Shown here: piece by piece, positions 17,004-25,962 of the stretch
Layout: the number at the start of each line of letters is the position of its first letter
Numbering within the stretch: position 1 is the stretch's first letter
Source: Pseudomonadota bacterium
Lineage (GTDB): Bacteria > Pseudomonadota > Gammaproteobacteria > Burkholderiales > Burkholderiaceae_C
Assembly: GCA_020161775.1 (NCBI GenBank)
Contig: JAIUOW010000018.1
Span: forward strand, 37,168-101,167
DNA: 64,000 nucleotides
Direction: 5' to 3'
The notes under the pieces: generated by a model
What the model was told of the DNA's origin: nothing
Databases searched by the model: none
The model's input: the letters and a program-made list of their open reading frames with translations, nothing else
Program-made: the position numbers and the translations under genes

Positions 17004-18210
17004 ATCCCGGCGCACCGCGATGTGGCTGGTGCTGCTGGCCGCTGCCGGCACCTTCGCCCTGACCATGGGCACGCGCCAGACCATGGGTCTGTTCCTGAGC
17101 CCGCTGAACACCTCCACCGGCCTGGGGCTGGCCAGCATCAGCCTGGCGTTTGCGTTCGGCCAGCTCTGGTGGGGGCTCACGCAGCCTTTTGCCGGTGCCA
17201 TGGCCGACAAGGTAGGCGCCGGGCGGGTGCTGTTCGCGGGCGCGTTGCTGGTGGCCTTGGGTACTTTCATCACGCCCTACATGACGACCACCTGGGGCCT
17301 GATCCTGGCCATCGGTGTGCTGTCGGCCGGTGGTGCGGGCATGGCCGGGCCCGCGGTGTTGATGGCTGCCACCACGCGGCTCATTCCGCCCGAGCGGCGC
17401 GGCCTGGCCACCGGCATCGTCAATGCGGGCGGCTCGTTTGGCCAGTTCGTCATGGCGCCCATTGCCGCCACGCTGATGGTGGGCCTGGGCTGGGCCAACG
17501 CCATGCAGGTCATGGGCCTGCTGGTGCTGCTGTGCCTGCCGGCGGCTTTCCTGCTCAAGGGCAATTCGCTGCAGGCCGCGCCCGCCGGGCACAAGGTGGT
17601 GGGCACGCGGGAGGCCATTGCCACCGCGTTGCGCAACCGCAGCTACGTGCTGCTGGGCCTGGGCTTTTTTGTCTGCGGGTTTCATGTGGCCTTCCTGGCC
17701 ACGCACCTGCCCGGCGTGATCGCGGCGTGCGGGCTGCCCACGCAGTGGGCCGGCTGGTCGCTGGCGATGATTGGCCTTTTCAACATCGTGGGCAGCGTGG
17801 CCATGGGCTGGGCCGTGGGGCGCTGGCGCATGAAGTCGCTGCTGTCGCTGGTCTATGCCACGCGGGCCATCGCGGTCGTCATTTTCCTGCTGGCGCCCAA
17901 GACCGGCCCGGTGATGCTGGTGTTCGCGGCCGTGATGGGCCTGACCTTCCTGTCCACCGTGCCACCCACCGCCGGGCTGGTGGCCAAGTTTTTCGGGCCG
18001 GCCAACATGGCTACGCTGTTTGGCATCGTCATGCTCACGCACCAGATCGGCGGCTTTCTGGGCGCCTGGCTGGGTGGCAAGGTGTTTGAAGCCACCGGCG
18101 CGTATGACTGGGTCTGGTACATCGACATCGTGCTGGCCGTGGGCGCGGCGCTGATCCACCTGCCGATCCGCGAGGCCCGCCTGCCCGCACGCACGGCGGC
18201 CGCCCAATGA
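16993..18210 (+). CDS. MFS transporter
   Basis: A 405-aa major facilitator superfamily protein with about 12 hydrophobic segments, resembling the YbfB/OFA-like branch. A loop motif (GAMADKVGAGRVL) follows TM2 at about residues 67-79. It overlaps the upstream marR gene by 11 bp and the downstream MATE gene by 4 bp (ATGA). The pairing with MarR and MATE points to export of a toxic or signalling compound, but carboxylate uptake is equally possible for this branch. Confidence 0.85.
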   Translation: MTNKSRRTAMWLVLLAAAGTFALTMGTRQTMGLFLSPLNTSTGLGLASISLAFAFGQLWWGLTQPFAGAMADKVGAGRVLFAGALLVALGTFITPYMTTTWGLILAIGVLSAGGAGMAGPAVLMAATTRLIPPERRGLATGIVNAGGSFGQFVMAPIAATLMVGLGWANAMQVMGLLVLLCLPAAFLLKGNSLQAAPAGHKVVGTREAIATALRNRSYVLLGLGFFVCGFHVAFLATHLPGVIAACGLPTQWAGWSLAMIGLFNIVGSVAMGWAVGRWRMKSLLSLVYATRAIAVVIFLLAPKTGPVMLVFAAVMGLTFLSTVPPTAGLVAKFFGPANMATLFGIVMLTHQIGGFLGAWLGGKVFEATGAYDWVWYIDIVLAVGAALIHLPIREARLPARTAAAQ

Positions 18211-19610
18211 CCAGCGCGGCGATGGACCCGCGCACCCGCGTGCTGCTGGAGGGGCCCATCGCCCCCACGCTGGCGCGCCTGGGCCTGCCCAATGTGCTGC
18301 TCATGCTGGCGCAGGCGGCGGCCGGGCTGATAGAGACCTGGTTTGTCGGCAAGCTGGGCACCGACGCGCTGGCGGGCATGGCGCTGGTGTTTCCGGCTGT
18401 GATGCTCATGCAGATGATGTCGGCGGGTGCCATGGGCGGTGGCATCGCCTCGGCGATTGCGCGCGCGCTGGGCTCGCGCCGCAAGGACGACGCCAACGCG
18501 CTGGTGGTCCACGCGCTGGTGATCGCCGTGCTGTTCGGCGCCCTGTTCACCGTCGTGCTGCTGGTCTTTGGCCGCGCGCTGTATGCGCGCATGGGCGGCA
18601 CCGGCGCGTCGCTGGAGGCTGCGCTGGTGTATTCGGGTTGGGTGTTCGCCGGTGCGGTGGTCATCTGGGTCTTCAATGCGCTGTCGGCCGTGATCCGCGG
18701 CACGGGCAACATGGCCGTGCCCGCCGGCGTCGCCACCGTCGGGCTGGTGCTGCTGATCCCGCTGTCGCCGCTCCTGATCTTCGGCTGGGGGCCGGTGCCG
18801 GCCATGGGCATTGCGGGGGGCGCGGTGGCGCTGCTGGCGTATTACGCGCTGGGCACGCTGGTGCTGGTGGCCTACCTGCGTTCGCCGCGCAGCCTGATGC
18901 GGCTGTCTCTGGCCCATGCACGGCTGCGCTGGCCGCTGTTCAGCGACATCCTGCGCGTCGGCCTGGTGGCGGCGGTGTCCACCATCGCCACCAACCTGTG
19001 CATCGGCATTGCCACCGCATTCGCCGGCGCCTTTGGGCCCGCCGCCATAGCAGGCTACGGCACGGCGTCGCGGCTGGAGTATTTGCTGGTGCCGCTGGTC
19101 TTCGGCATCGGCGGGCCACTGCTGGCCATGGTGGGCACCTGCATCGGCGCCGGCCAGCGTGAACGCGCGTTGCGTGCCACCTGGGTGGGCGCTGGCATGG
19201 CGTTTGTGCTGACCGAAGCCATCGGCCTGGCGGCGGCGCTGTTTCCGCGTGCCTGGCTGTCGCTGTTTGACAGCGACCCGGCGATGATCGAAGCGGGCAC
19301 GCGCTACCTGCAGGTGGTCGGGCCGTTGTACGGCTTCTTTGGCCTGGGGCTGGTGCTGTACTTTGCGTCACAGGGTGCGGGCAGGCTGCTGTGGCCGGTG
19401 GTGGGCAACGCGGCGCGGCTGGCCGTGGCGGCCGCAGGCGGCTGGCTGGCGCTGCGCTGGGGTGGGGACCTGACCATTGTGTTTGCTGCTCAGGCCGCGG
19501 CCCTGGTGGTGTATGGCGCCGTCAATGCGTGGTCGGTGGCTGGCGGTGCCTGGTTTGGCCGCCCTGGCTGGCCGCGCACGCCAGCGGTGCTGGCCGCGCG
19601 CCACCCCTGA
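18207..19610 (+). CDS. MATE-family efflux transporter
   Basis: A 467-aa protein with about 12 membrane segments and two MatE repeats. The N-terminal motif PNVLLMLAQAAAGLIETWFV and the conserved GTGNM after TM5 (ALSAVIRGTGNM) are typical. MATE proteins export cationic drugs or toxic organics using a Na+ or H+ gradient. It is the third gene of the marR-MFS-MATE unit, joined by an ATGA overlap. Substrate not predictable. Confidence 0.88.
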   Translation: MTSAAMDPRTRVLLEGPIAPTLARLGLPNVLLMLAQAAAGLIETWFVGKLGTDALAGMALVFPAVMLMQMMSAGAMGGGIASAIARALGSRRKDDANALVVHALVIAVLFGALFTVVLLVFGRALYARMGGTGASLEAALVYSGWVFAGAVVIWVFNALSAVIRGTGNMAVPAGVATVGLVLLIPLSPLLIFGWGPVPAMGIAGGAVALLAYYALGTLVLVAYLRSPRSLMRLSLAHARLRWPLFSDILRVGLVAAVSTIATNLCIGIATAFAGAFGPAAIAGYGTASRLEYLLVPLVFGIGGPLLAMVGTCIGAGQRERALRATWVGAGMAFVLTEAIGLAAALFPRAWLSLFDSDPAMIEAGTRYLQVVGPLYGFFGLGLVLYFASQGAGRLLWPVVGNAARLAVAAAGGWLALRWGGDLTIVFAAQAAALVVYGAVNAWSVAGGAWFGRPGWPRTPAVLAARHP

Positions 19611-19698
19611 ACCGTCGCTGGCGCTACAGGCTGTCACCCACGCGGCACACGGCCTGAGCGCGCACTTTCATACTCGGGGGTTTTGAAGGAGCGACCCC

Positions 19699-20469
19699 AT
19701 GGAACTGCGTGACAAAGTGGCCATCGTGACCGGCGGCGCAAGCGGCATTGGCGCCGGGCTGGCGATGCGGCTGGCGCAGGAGGGCGCGCGCGGCATCGTG
19801 GTGGCCGACGTGAACCTGGAGCGTGCCCAGGGCGTGGCCGCGCAGTGCGGTGGCGTGGCCATGGCCTGCGACGTCAGCAAGGAGGCCGACATCCAGGCGC
19901 TGGTGGCCGCCACGCGCGCGAAGTTTGGCCAGGTAGACGCCTATTTTTCCAATGCCGGCATCCTGGGCCAGATGGGTGGCTTCGAGCTGGAAGACGCGCT
20001 GTGGGACAAGATGTGGCAGATCCACGGCATGGCGCATGTGTGGGCCGCGCGCGCGGTGGTACCCGAGATGGTGGCCCGTGGCGAAGGGTGCTTCATGGTG
20101 ACGGCGTCCGCCGCGGGCCTGCTGAACATCGTGGAGACCGCGCCGTATGGCGTGACCAAGCACGCGGCGCTGGCTTTTGCCGAATGGCTGCGCATTGCCT
20201 ACGGCCGCCGGGGCGTGCGCGTGAGCTGCCTGTGCCCGCAATCGGTACAGACCGACATGGTGACCGGCGACGGCGGCTCGGCTGGGCATGACGGCATCCT
20301 AACGCCCGGGCAGGTGGCGGCGGAAGTCATGGCCGTCATCCGCGACGAAACTTTCCTGATCCTGCCGCACCCGTCGGTGCTGACGTACTTCCGCGCCAAG
20401 GGGCAGGACTACGACCGCTGGATCGGCGGCATGCAGAAGCTGTACGCCATGCATGTAGCCAAGGGCTGA
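19699..20469 (+). CDS. Short-chain dehydrogenase/reductase (SDR)
   Basis: A 256-aa classical SDR. The cofactor motif TGGASGIG is at residues 11-18 and the catalytic YGVTK pairs with the preceding TASAAG serine. AAGGAG sits 7 nt before the ATG. It is a stand-alone gene, facing arfB with a 12-bp gap. Substrate and cofactor preference cannot be assigned. Confidence 0.87.
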   Translation: MELRDKVAIVTGGASGIGAGLAMRLAQEGARGIVVADVNLERAQGVAAQCGGVAMACDVSKEADIQALVAATRAKFGQVDAYFSNAGILGQMGGFELEDALWDKMWQIHGMAHVWAARAVVPEMVARGEGCFMVTASAAGLLNIVETAPYGVTKHAALAFAEWLRIAYGRRGVRVSCLCPQSVQTDMVTGDGGSAGHDGILTPGQVAAEVMAVIRDETFLILPHPSVLTYFRAKGQDYDRWIGGMQKLYAMHVAKG

Positions 20470-20481
20470 CGCTATCGCTTT

Positions 20482-20889
20482 CTAGTCGCTGCCGCTCACG
20501 CGGGCGCGCAGCTTCTTCACTTCGCCCCGGCTGGTCTTGGCGTCCACGCGCCGCACCTGCGATGCGCGCGTGGGCCGGGTCGGCTTGCGCGGCGTGGGCG
20601 GCACGGCCACGCTGTCCACCAGGGCCTGCAGGCGCGCAAGCGCTTCGGCGCGGTTCTGGTCCTGGCTGCGGCTGGTCTGTGCCTTGATCACCACCACGCC
20701 CTGGTCGGTGATGCGCCGGTCGCCCAGCAGCAGCAGGCGCGCCTTGATGTCCTCTGGCAGTGACGATGCCTCGATGTCATACCGCAGGTGTACCGCGCTG
20801 GAGACCTTGTTGACGTTCTGTCCGCCCGCACCCTGGGCCCGGATGGCGGTGAAGACGGTTTCGTCTTCCTTGACGGCCCAGCGGCTCAT
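20482..20889 (-). CDS. arfB: Peptidyl-tRNA hydrolase ArfB (ribosome rescue)
   Basis: A 135-aa class I release-factor-like protein with the catalytic GGQ at residues 22-24 (RAQGAGGQNVNK) and a basic C-terminal tail rich in Lys/Arg (KTSRGEVKKLRARV). The tail enters the empty mRNA channel of stalled ribosomes, and GGQ hydrolyses the peptidyl-tRNA. It lies 5 bp downstream of the SDR gene on the same strand and may be co-transcribed with the sugar-acid operon. Confidence 0.92.
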   Translation of the reverse strand: MSRWAVKEDETVFTAIRAQGAGGQNVNKVSSAVHLRYDIEASSLPEDIKARLLLLGDRRITDQGVVVIKAQTSRSQDQNRAEALARLQALVDSVAVPPTPRKPTRPTRASQVRRVDAKTSRGEVKKLRARVSGSD

Positions 20890-20894
20890 GACAG

Positions 20895-21668
20895 TCAGAC
20901 CGGCACGGTGTAGTTCAGCGTCATGCGCCCGCCGTCTACCACCAGGATTTCACCGGTGACGTAGCTGGCCGCGTCGCTGGCGAGATACGCCACGGCGTCG
21001 GCAATCTCATGCGGTTCACCCAGGCGCTTCATGGGGGTGCGGCCCAGGATGCGGTTCCTGGCCTCGTCGCTGGTCAGCACGGCCTTGGCGGCCAGCTCGG
21101 TGGCGATGGTGCCGGGCGCCACGGCGTTCACGCGGATGCCGTGGTCGGCCAGCGCCAGGGCCATCACGCGCGTGAGCTGGTTGATGCCGCCCTTGCTGAC
21201 GTTGTAGCTGGCAATGGTGGGGATGGTCAGCGTGCCGTTGACCGAACTCATGTTCACGATGCTGCCTTTACCAACTTTTGCCATCTCGCGCGCCACGGCC
21301 TGACCCACCAGGAACGAGCCCTTCAGGTTCACGCGCAGCACGGCGTCAAAGTCGGCCTCGCTCATCTCCAGGAAATCGCTGGCCTTGAAGATGCCGGCGT
21401 TGTTCACCAGGATGTCGATACGCCCGTGGCGCGCCAGCGTGGCGGCCACCAGCGCGTCCACCTGGGCCTTGTCGCCCACATCGCAGTGCACGTACAGCGC
21501 GCCAAGCTCGGCCGCCAGCTTCTGGCCCGGCGCGTCGGCCATGTCGGCAATGACGACCTGCACGCCGTCGCGCGCAAAACGGCGCACGCAGGCTTCTCCT
21601 ATGCCTTGCGATCCGCCCGTGACGATGGCCACGCGGCCGCCCAAACCGAATGAGATTTGCTGTGTCAT
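20895..21668 (-). CDS. SDR oxidoreductase of the sugar-acid operon
   Basis: A 257-aa classical SDR with TGGSQGIG at residues 17-24, NNAG, and the catalytic YNVSKGG. It ends the kdgK-dgoK-dgoA-SDR string, whose members overlap by 4 bp each (ATGA). A role as an aldose/lactone or sugar-acid dehydrogenase feeding the dehydratase (for example galactose or arabinose 1-dehydrogenase) is inferred from the operon, not from a diagnostic motif. Confidence 0.85.
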   Translation of the reverse strand: MTQQISFGLGGRVAIVTGGSQGIGEACVRRFARDGVQVVIADMADAPGQKLAAELGALYVHCDVGDKAQVDALVAATLARHGRIDILVNNAGIFKASDFLEMSEADFDAVLRVNLKGSFLVGQAVAREMAKVGKGSIVNMSSVNGTLTIPTIASYNVSKGGINQLTRVMALALADHGIRVNAVAPGTIATELAAKAVLTSDEARNRILGRTPMKRLGEPHEIADAVAYLASDAASYVTGEILVVDGGRMTLNYTVPV

Positions 21669-22303
21669 GCGCGCATGATACCGGCGTACCCCGCGGCAAA
21701 CTCGGCAGCGCCGGCGCCCACTTGCACGGCCGTCATGCCCGGCTTGTACAGTGCCGAGCCGATGCCGAAACCATCCGCGCCGGCCGCCCGGTAAGCGGCC
21801 ATGTTGGCCAGCGAGATGCCGCCCACGGGGAACACCCGGGTGCCCTGGGGCAGCACCGCGCGCAGCGCCTTGACCACGGCTGGCGTGATCATCTCGCCGG
21901 GAAACAGCTTGAGTCCGCTGGCGCCCGCGTCCAGCGCGGCGAAGGCTTCGGTGGCCGTCATCACGCCGGGCAGGCAGACCAGGCCCAGGCGGGCGGCTTC
22001 GCGCACCACCTCGGCGTTGAAGTTGGGCGACACGATCAGTTGCCCGCCTGCGGCATGGACCTCGCGCACCTGCCCGGCACGCAGCACGGTGCCCGCGCCC
22101 ACCAGTGCCTGGGGGTGCTGCGTGGCCAGGGTGGCGATGCTTTGCAGCGGGTGTGGCGAGTTCAGCGGCACCTCGATCAATTGCCAGCGCGCGTTGGTCA
22201 GCGCGGCGCCCACGCCCGTAGCCTCGGCGGGTGTCAGCCCGCGCAGGATGGCTACCAGTGGCAGCGATTGCAAGGCGCGGTCAAACTTGTTGTGCGGTGT
22301 CAT
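21665..22303 (-). CDS. dgoA: 2-dehydro-3-deoxy-6-phosphogalactonate aldolase
   Basis: A 212-aa KDPG/KDPGal-type class I aldolase. The catalytic residues lie in LIEVPLNSP (Glu) and SGLKLFPGEM (Schiff-base Lys). The sequence is closer to DgoA than to the Eda encoded at 3.7 kb. It cleaves KDPGal to pyruvate and glyceraldehyde 3-phosphate, the last step of the De Ley-Doudoroff pathway. The ATG at 22303 overlaps the dgoK stop (ATGA); an upstream in-frame Met lacks homology. Confidence 0.9.
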   Translation of the reverse strand: MTPHNKFDRALQSLPLVAILRGLTPAEATGVGAALTNARWQLIEVPLNSPHPLQSIATLATQHPQALVGAGTVLRAGQVREVHAAGGQLIVSPNFNAEVVREAARLGLVCLPGVMTATEAFAALDAGASGLKLFPGEMITPAVVKALRAVLPQGTRVFPVGGISLANMAAYRAAGADGFGIGSALYKPGMTAVQVGAGAAEFAAGYAGIMRA

Positions 22304-23187
22304 GCGGTTTCTCCCAGGGTGCGGGCAATCGCCCACAGGCCTTGCCATGTTGCTTGCGCGCCGATGTGCTGCGTGGCGATGCCGCAGTGCGCCAGGGCGC
22401 GGTCATAGCGCTGCGTGAGCGCTGGCGAACCCATCACCACCACGGCGCTGGTCTGGGGTGCCTGCGCGCGCAGTTCCTCGCCAATGACCAACCCGGACAG
22501 ATAGCTTGGCAGGGCGGCCGCGGGCAACTGTTCAAACAGCGACAGCGTGCGCGCGCTGAACGCCGAACCCAGCAGGCTGGCCGTCTGCAGCGCCCGGTCC
22601 ACACCCCGGTCAAACGCCGCGATGTCCAGCTCGCCGTCCTGTGCCGGCAGGGTGCGCGACAGGATGGAGTGCTGGCGCAGCAGCGCATAGAACTCGCCCG
22701 TCATCCAGGTGGCAAAACTTTCAATGCGCCCGCCGCGCACCGTAACCCATTTGCTGTGCGTGCCGGGCAGCACCACGGTGGCGTCGATCAGGCCCAGCAG
22801 GCGCAGCGCGCCAAACACCTGCACTTCCTCGCCGCGCATCACGTCGGGCACGCCGTCGCGCTCGCAGCTCATGCCGGGCACGATGGCCACGCGGCCTGGC
22901 TCCACCCAGGCCAGTTGCCGGGCGATGTCGTCAAACCCGGCGGGGCAGGGGCAGTAGGGCGCTTCCATCCAGCCCTGGCGGCTGCCCACCATGCCGGACA
23001 TCAAGGCCAGCGAGTCGCGGCTTTGCCAGCCTTTGCACAAGGCGTTGAAGGCGTCGGGGAAGCCGCCCGGGGCGATGGCCAGGATGCCCTGGGGGGATGC
23101 GCGCTCTTCCTTCACATGGCCCTGCTCGTCCAGCAAGGCGGCACGCAAGGAGGTGGTTCCCCAGTCGATGGCGATGAGTGTTTTCAT
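22300..23187 (-). CDS. dgoK: 2-dehydro-3-deoxygalactonokinase
   Basis: A 295-aa DgoK-family kinase that phosphorylates 2-keto-3-deoxygalactonate. The N-terminal phosphate-binding motif IAIDWGTTSLRAAL and the LPGTHSKWV segment are diagnostic of the family (ASKHA fold). The ATG at 23187 overlaps the upstream kdgK stop by 4 bp, and its stop overlaps dgoA. A much longer in-frame extension inside kdgK lacks homology. Confidence 0.92.
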   Translation of the reverse strand: MKTLIAIDWGTTSLRAALLDEQGHVKEERASPQGILAIAPGGFPDAFNALCKGWQSRDSLALMSGMVGSRQGWMEAPYCPCPAGFDDIARQLAWVEPGRVAIVPGMSCERDGVPDVMRGEEVQVFGALRLLGLIDATVVLPGTHSKWVTVRGGRIESFATWMTGEFYALLRQHSILSRTLPAQDGELDIAAFDRGVDRALQTASLLGSAFSARTLSLFEQLPAAALPSYLSGLVIGEELRAQAPQTSAVVVMGSPALTQRYDRALAHCGIATQHIGAQATWQGLWAIARTLGETA

Positions 23188-24116
23188 GAGACGGCGTGGA
23201 CTTGAGCGGGGCGAGGCAATGGTGCCACGGCACCAAACCCCTGCACGGCTAGAGCCGCGGCGGCGTTGGCATAGCGTGCCGCGTCCACCAGTGCATCGCC
23301 TGCCGCCAGCCGCGCCAGCAGGTTGCCGCAAAAGCAGTCGCCCGCGCCGGTAGCGTCCACCAGCGGCACGCGGTGGCCGGGGATGTGGTGCTGCTGGCCA
23401 TGCTGGCTGACGAGGCAACCGTCTCCACCCAGCTTGAGCACCACCGTGGGTGCGCCCAGCCCGTGGGCCCAGGCGATGACGTCGGCCGGCGCTGTGTGGC
23501 CGCTCAGGTGCACCGCATCGTCCATGCTGGGCAGGAACCAGTCGCACAGCGCGGCGGCTTGCGCAATGGCCGCGCGCGCTGCCTCCAGCGTCCACAGTTT
23601 GAGCCGCAGGTTGGTGTCAAACGACACCTGCGCGCCGCTGCCGCGCGCGGCCTGCATCGCGGCCAGAACGGTATCGCAGGCGTTTTGCGAAATGGCCATG
23701 GAAATGCCCGACACATGCAGGATGCGTGACTGCGCCACCACGGCTTGCGGCGTGCCGCTGAACCAGGCGGGCGTCATGCGCGCGGCGGCCGAGCCGCGCC
23801 GCTGGTAGCCGAATTCGTGGCCTTGCGGTCCGTGGGTGACGAAATACAGGCCGGTGGCCGCGTCGGGCGTGACCTCCACGGCGCGTGTGTCAACGCCCTC
23901 GGCGCGCCACAGATCCATCAGTCGCTGGCCCGACCAGTCGTCACCCACGCGGCTGAGGTAGGCGGTGCGTGCACCGGCCCGCGCCGCGGCAATCACCGCA
24001 TTGCTGGTGTCGCCGCCAAAGCCCTGCAGGTACGTGGGCTCACCAGCCCGGATCTGGTTGAACTCGACCATGGCCTCGCCAAGGGCAACGACGTCGAACG
24101 AGAAGGCTTGGGTCAT
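23184..24116 (-). CDS. kdgK: 2-keto-3-deoxygluconate kinase (PfkB family)
   Basis: A 310-aa PfkB/ribokinase-family sugar kinase. The N-terminal motif (GGDTSNAVIAAARAG) and the C-terminal catalytic motif DATGAGDCFCG are intact. It resembles KdgK, which makes KDPG from 2-keto-3-deoxygluconate. The operon therefore carries kinases for both KDG and KDGal, so C4-epimeric sugar acids could both be processed. It lies 47 bp downstream of the dehydratase gene. Confidence 0.88.
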   Translation of the reverse strand: MTQAFSFDVVALGEAMVEFNQIRAGEPTYLQGFGGDTSNAVIAAARAGARTAYLSRVGDDWSGQRLMDLWRAEGVDTRAVEVTPDAATGLYFVTHGPQGHEFGYQRRGSAAARMTPAWFSGTPQAVVAQSRILHVSGISMAISQNACDTVLAAMQAARGSGAQVSFDTNLRLKLWTLEAARAAIAQAAALCDWFLPSMDDAVHLSGHTAPADVIAWAHGLGAPTVVLKLGGDGCLVSQHGQQHHIPGHRVPLVDATGAGDCFCGNLLARLAAGDALVDAARYANAAAALAVQGFGAVAPLPRPAQVHAVS

Positions 24117-24163
24117 GGCGGGGTGGATCCCGGGTCAAGCCCGGGATGACAGATCTTGCTGGA

Positions 24164-25894
24164 TCAGTGATTGTCCTTGGGGACAAAGGCACCGCGCTGG
24201 CCGACCAGAAAGTCGAGGTCCGCGCCTTCGTCGGCCTGCAGCACATGGTCGATGTACAGCTTCCAGTAGCCCGACGACAGCGCGGGCGGCGGGGCCGTCC
24301 ATTTCGCCAGGCGGGCCTTCAGTTCTTCCTCGCTGATCAAAAGCTGCAGCCGGCGCTCGGGCACGTTCAGCTCGATCATGTCGCCGTTCTGCACGATGGC
24401 CAGCGGGCCGCCGGCCGCGGCTTCGGGCGCCGTGTGCAGCACCACCGTGCCATAGGCCGTGCCGCTCATGCGGGCGTCGCTGATACGCACCATGTCCGTG
24501 ATGCCCTTTTTAAGCACTTTGGGCGGCAGCGGCATGTTGCCCACCTCGGCCATGCCGGGGTAGCCCTTGGGGCCACAGTTCTTCAGCACCAGGATGCAGG
24601 TTTCGTCCACGTCCAGGTTCTCGTCGTCGATGCGCTTGTGGAAATCATGGCTGTCCTCAAACACCACGGCCCGGCCGGTGTGCACCATGAGCGAGGGCGT
24701 GGCGGCGCTCGGCTTGATGACCGCGCCGCGCGGCGCCAGGTTGCCGCGCAGGATGGCAATGCCCGCCTTTTCCTTGAACGGCGCGTCGAATTTCTTGATC
24801 ACGCGTGGGTCGAAGTTCTGCGCATCGGCAATGTTTTCGCCCACCGTCTTGCCGCTCACCGTCACGATGTCGCGGTGCAGCAGATGCTGGATTTCCTTCA
24901 TCACCACCGGCAGGCCGCCCGCGTAGCAGAAGTCTTCCATCAGGTGCTCGCCGCTGGGCTGCAGGTTCAGCAGGCAGGGCAACTCACTTCCCAGCTTTTC
25001 AAAATCGTCCACCGTGAGCTTCAGGCCCAGGCGGCCGGCAATGGCGATCAGGTGGATCACGGCATTGGTGCTGCCGCCAATGGCCGCCAGCGTGCGGATG
25101 GCGTTCTCGAACGCTTCACGCGTCAGCACCTTGCTGATGGTCTGGTCGGTGTGCACCATCTCCACGATGCGCCGCCCGGCGTTGCGCGCCAGCACATTGC
25201 GCCGGCCGTCCACCGCTGGATAAGCCGCGTTGCCCGGCAGGCCGATGCCCAGGGCCTCGACCATGGACGCCATGGTGGAGGCCGTGCCCATGGTCATGCA
25301 GTGGCCGTGGCTGCGGTGCATGCAGCTTTCGGCCTCGAAGAAGTCCTGCAGCTTCAGCGTGCCGGCGCGCACCTGCTCGCTCATGCTCCACACGCCGGTG
25401 CCACTGCCCAGCTCCTGGCCGCGCCACTTGCCGTTGAGCATGGGGCCGCCGCTCACGCCGATGGTGGGCAGGCCCGCGCTGGACGCGCCCATCAGCAGGC
25501 TGGGCGTGGTCTTGTCGCAGCCCATGAGCAGCACCACGCCGTCGATCGGGTTGCCGCGGATGGATTCCTCCACGTCCATGCTGGCCAGGTTGCGGTACAG
25601 CATGGCGGTGGGGCGCAGCAGCGTCTCGCCCAGGCTCATCACGGGGAACTCCAGCGGAAAGCCGCCCGCCTCGTACACGCCGATCTTCACCTGCTCGGCC
25701 AGCGTGCGGAAGTGGCTGTTGCAGGGCGTGAGTTCGCTGAACGTGTTGCAGATGCCGATGACGGGGCGGCCGTCGAACTGGTCGTGCGGCACGCCCTTGC
25801 CCTTGACCCAGCTGCGGTAGGCAAATCCGTCGCGGTCCTGGCGGCCAAACCATTGTTGCGAGCGGAGTTCAGAAGGTTTCTTGCGGTCAGTCAT
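24164..25894 (-). CDS. IlvD/Edd-family sugar-acid dehydratase (L-arabinonate/galactonate type)
   Basis: A 576-aa [Fe-S] dehydratase of the IlvD/Edd family, subgroup of L-arabinonate/D-galactonate/D-fuconate dehydratases. Cluster cysteines are visible in GICNTFSEL, MGCDKTTPS and ESCMHRSHG. The product would be a 2-keto-3-deoxy sugar acid, which the downstream kinases and aldolase convert to pyruvate and glyceraldehyde phosphate. I chose the ATG at 25894, with AGGA 9 nt upstream; an ATG at 25921 would add nine residues with no clear ribosome binding site. Divergent from a FadR-type regulator. Confidence 0.88.
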   Translation of the reverse strand: MTDRKKPSELRSQQWFGRQDRDGFAYRSWVKGKGVPHDQFDGRPVIGICNTFSELTPCNSHFRTLAEQVKIGVYEAGGFPLEFPVMSLGETLLRPTAMLYRNLASMDVEESIRGNPIDGVVLLMGCDKTTPSLLMGASSAGLPTIGVSGGPMLNGKWRGQELGSGTGVWSMSEQVRAGTLKLQDFFEAESCMHRSHGHCMTMGTASTMASMVEALGIGLPGNAAYPAVDGRRNVLARNAGRRIVEMVHTDQTISKVLTREAFENAIRTLAAIGGSTNAVIHLIAIAGRLGLKLTVDDFEKLGSELPCLLNLQPSGEHLMEDFCYAGGLPVVMKEIQHLLHRDIVTVSGKTVGENIADAQNFDPRVIKKFDAPFKEKAGIAILRGNLAPRGAVIKPSAATPSLMVHTGRAVVFEDSHDFHKRIDDENLDVDETCILVLKNCGPKGYPGMAEVGNMPLPPKVLKKGITDMVRISDARMSGTAYGTVVLHTAPEAAAGGPLAIVQNGDMIELNVPERRLQLLISEEELKARLAKWTAPPPALSSGYWKLYIDHVLQADEGADLDFLVGQRGAFVPKDNH

Positions 25895-25925
25895 AAGGGT
25901 TAGTCCTGAATGTTCTTTCATATTA

Positions 25926-25936
25926 TCGTCATACCA
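25926..25936. promoter_or_regulatory. FadR-type operator between dehydratase and gntR
   Basis: TCGTCATACCA matches the GntR/FadR-family operator consensus TNGTNNNACNA on both strands. It lies between the two divergent start codons, 26 nt before the regulator ATG. The flanking 12-mer ATCGTCATACCA recurs at 61273-61284 in front of an enolase-superfamily gene. Confidence 0.6.
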
Positions 25937-25962
25937 TTGGCGGCGCTGGCTCAGTACAAACC

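Noticed and set aside
24146-25903. Long forward-strand open frame (585 codons) antisense to the dehydratase
   Set aside because: Translation is low-complexity His/Ala/Gly/Arg-rich, as expected from the complement of a GC-rich gene; the reverse strand encodes a complete IlvD/Edd-family enzyme with its motifs.
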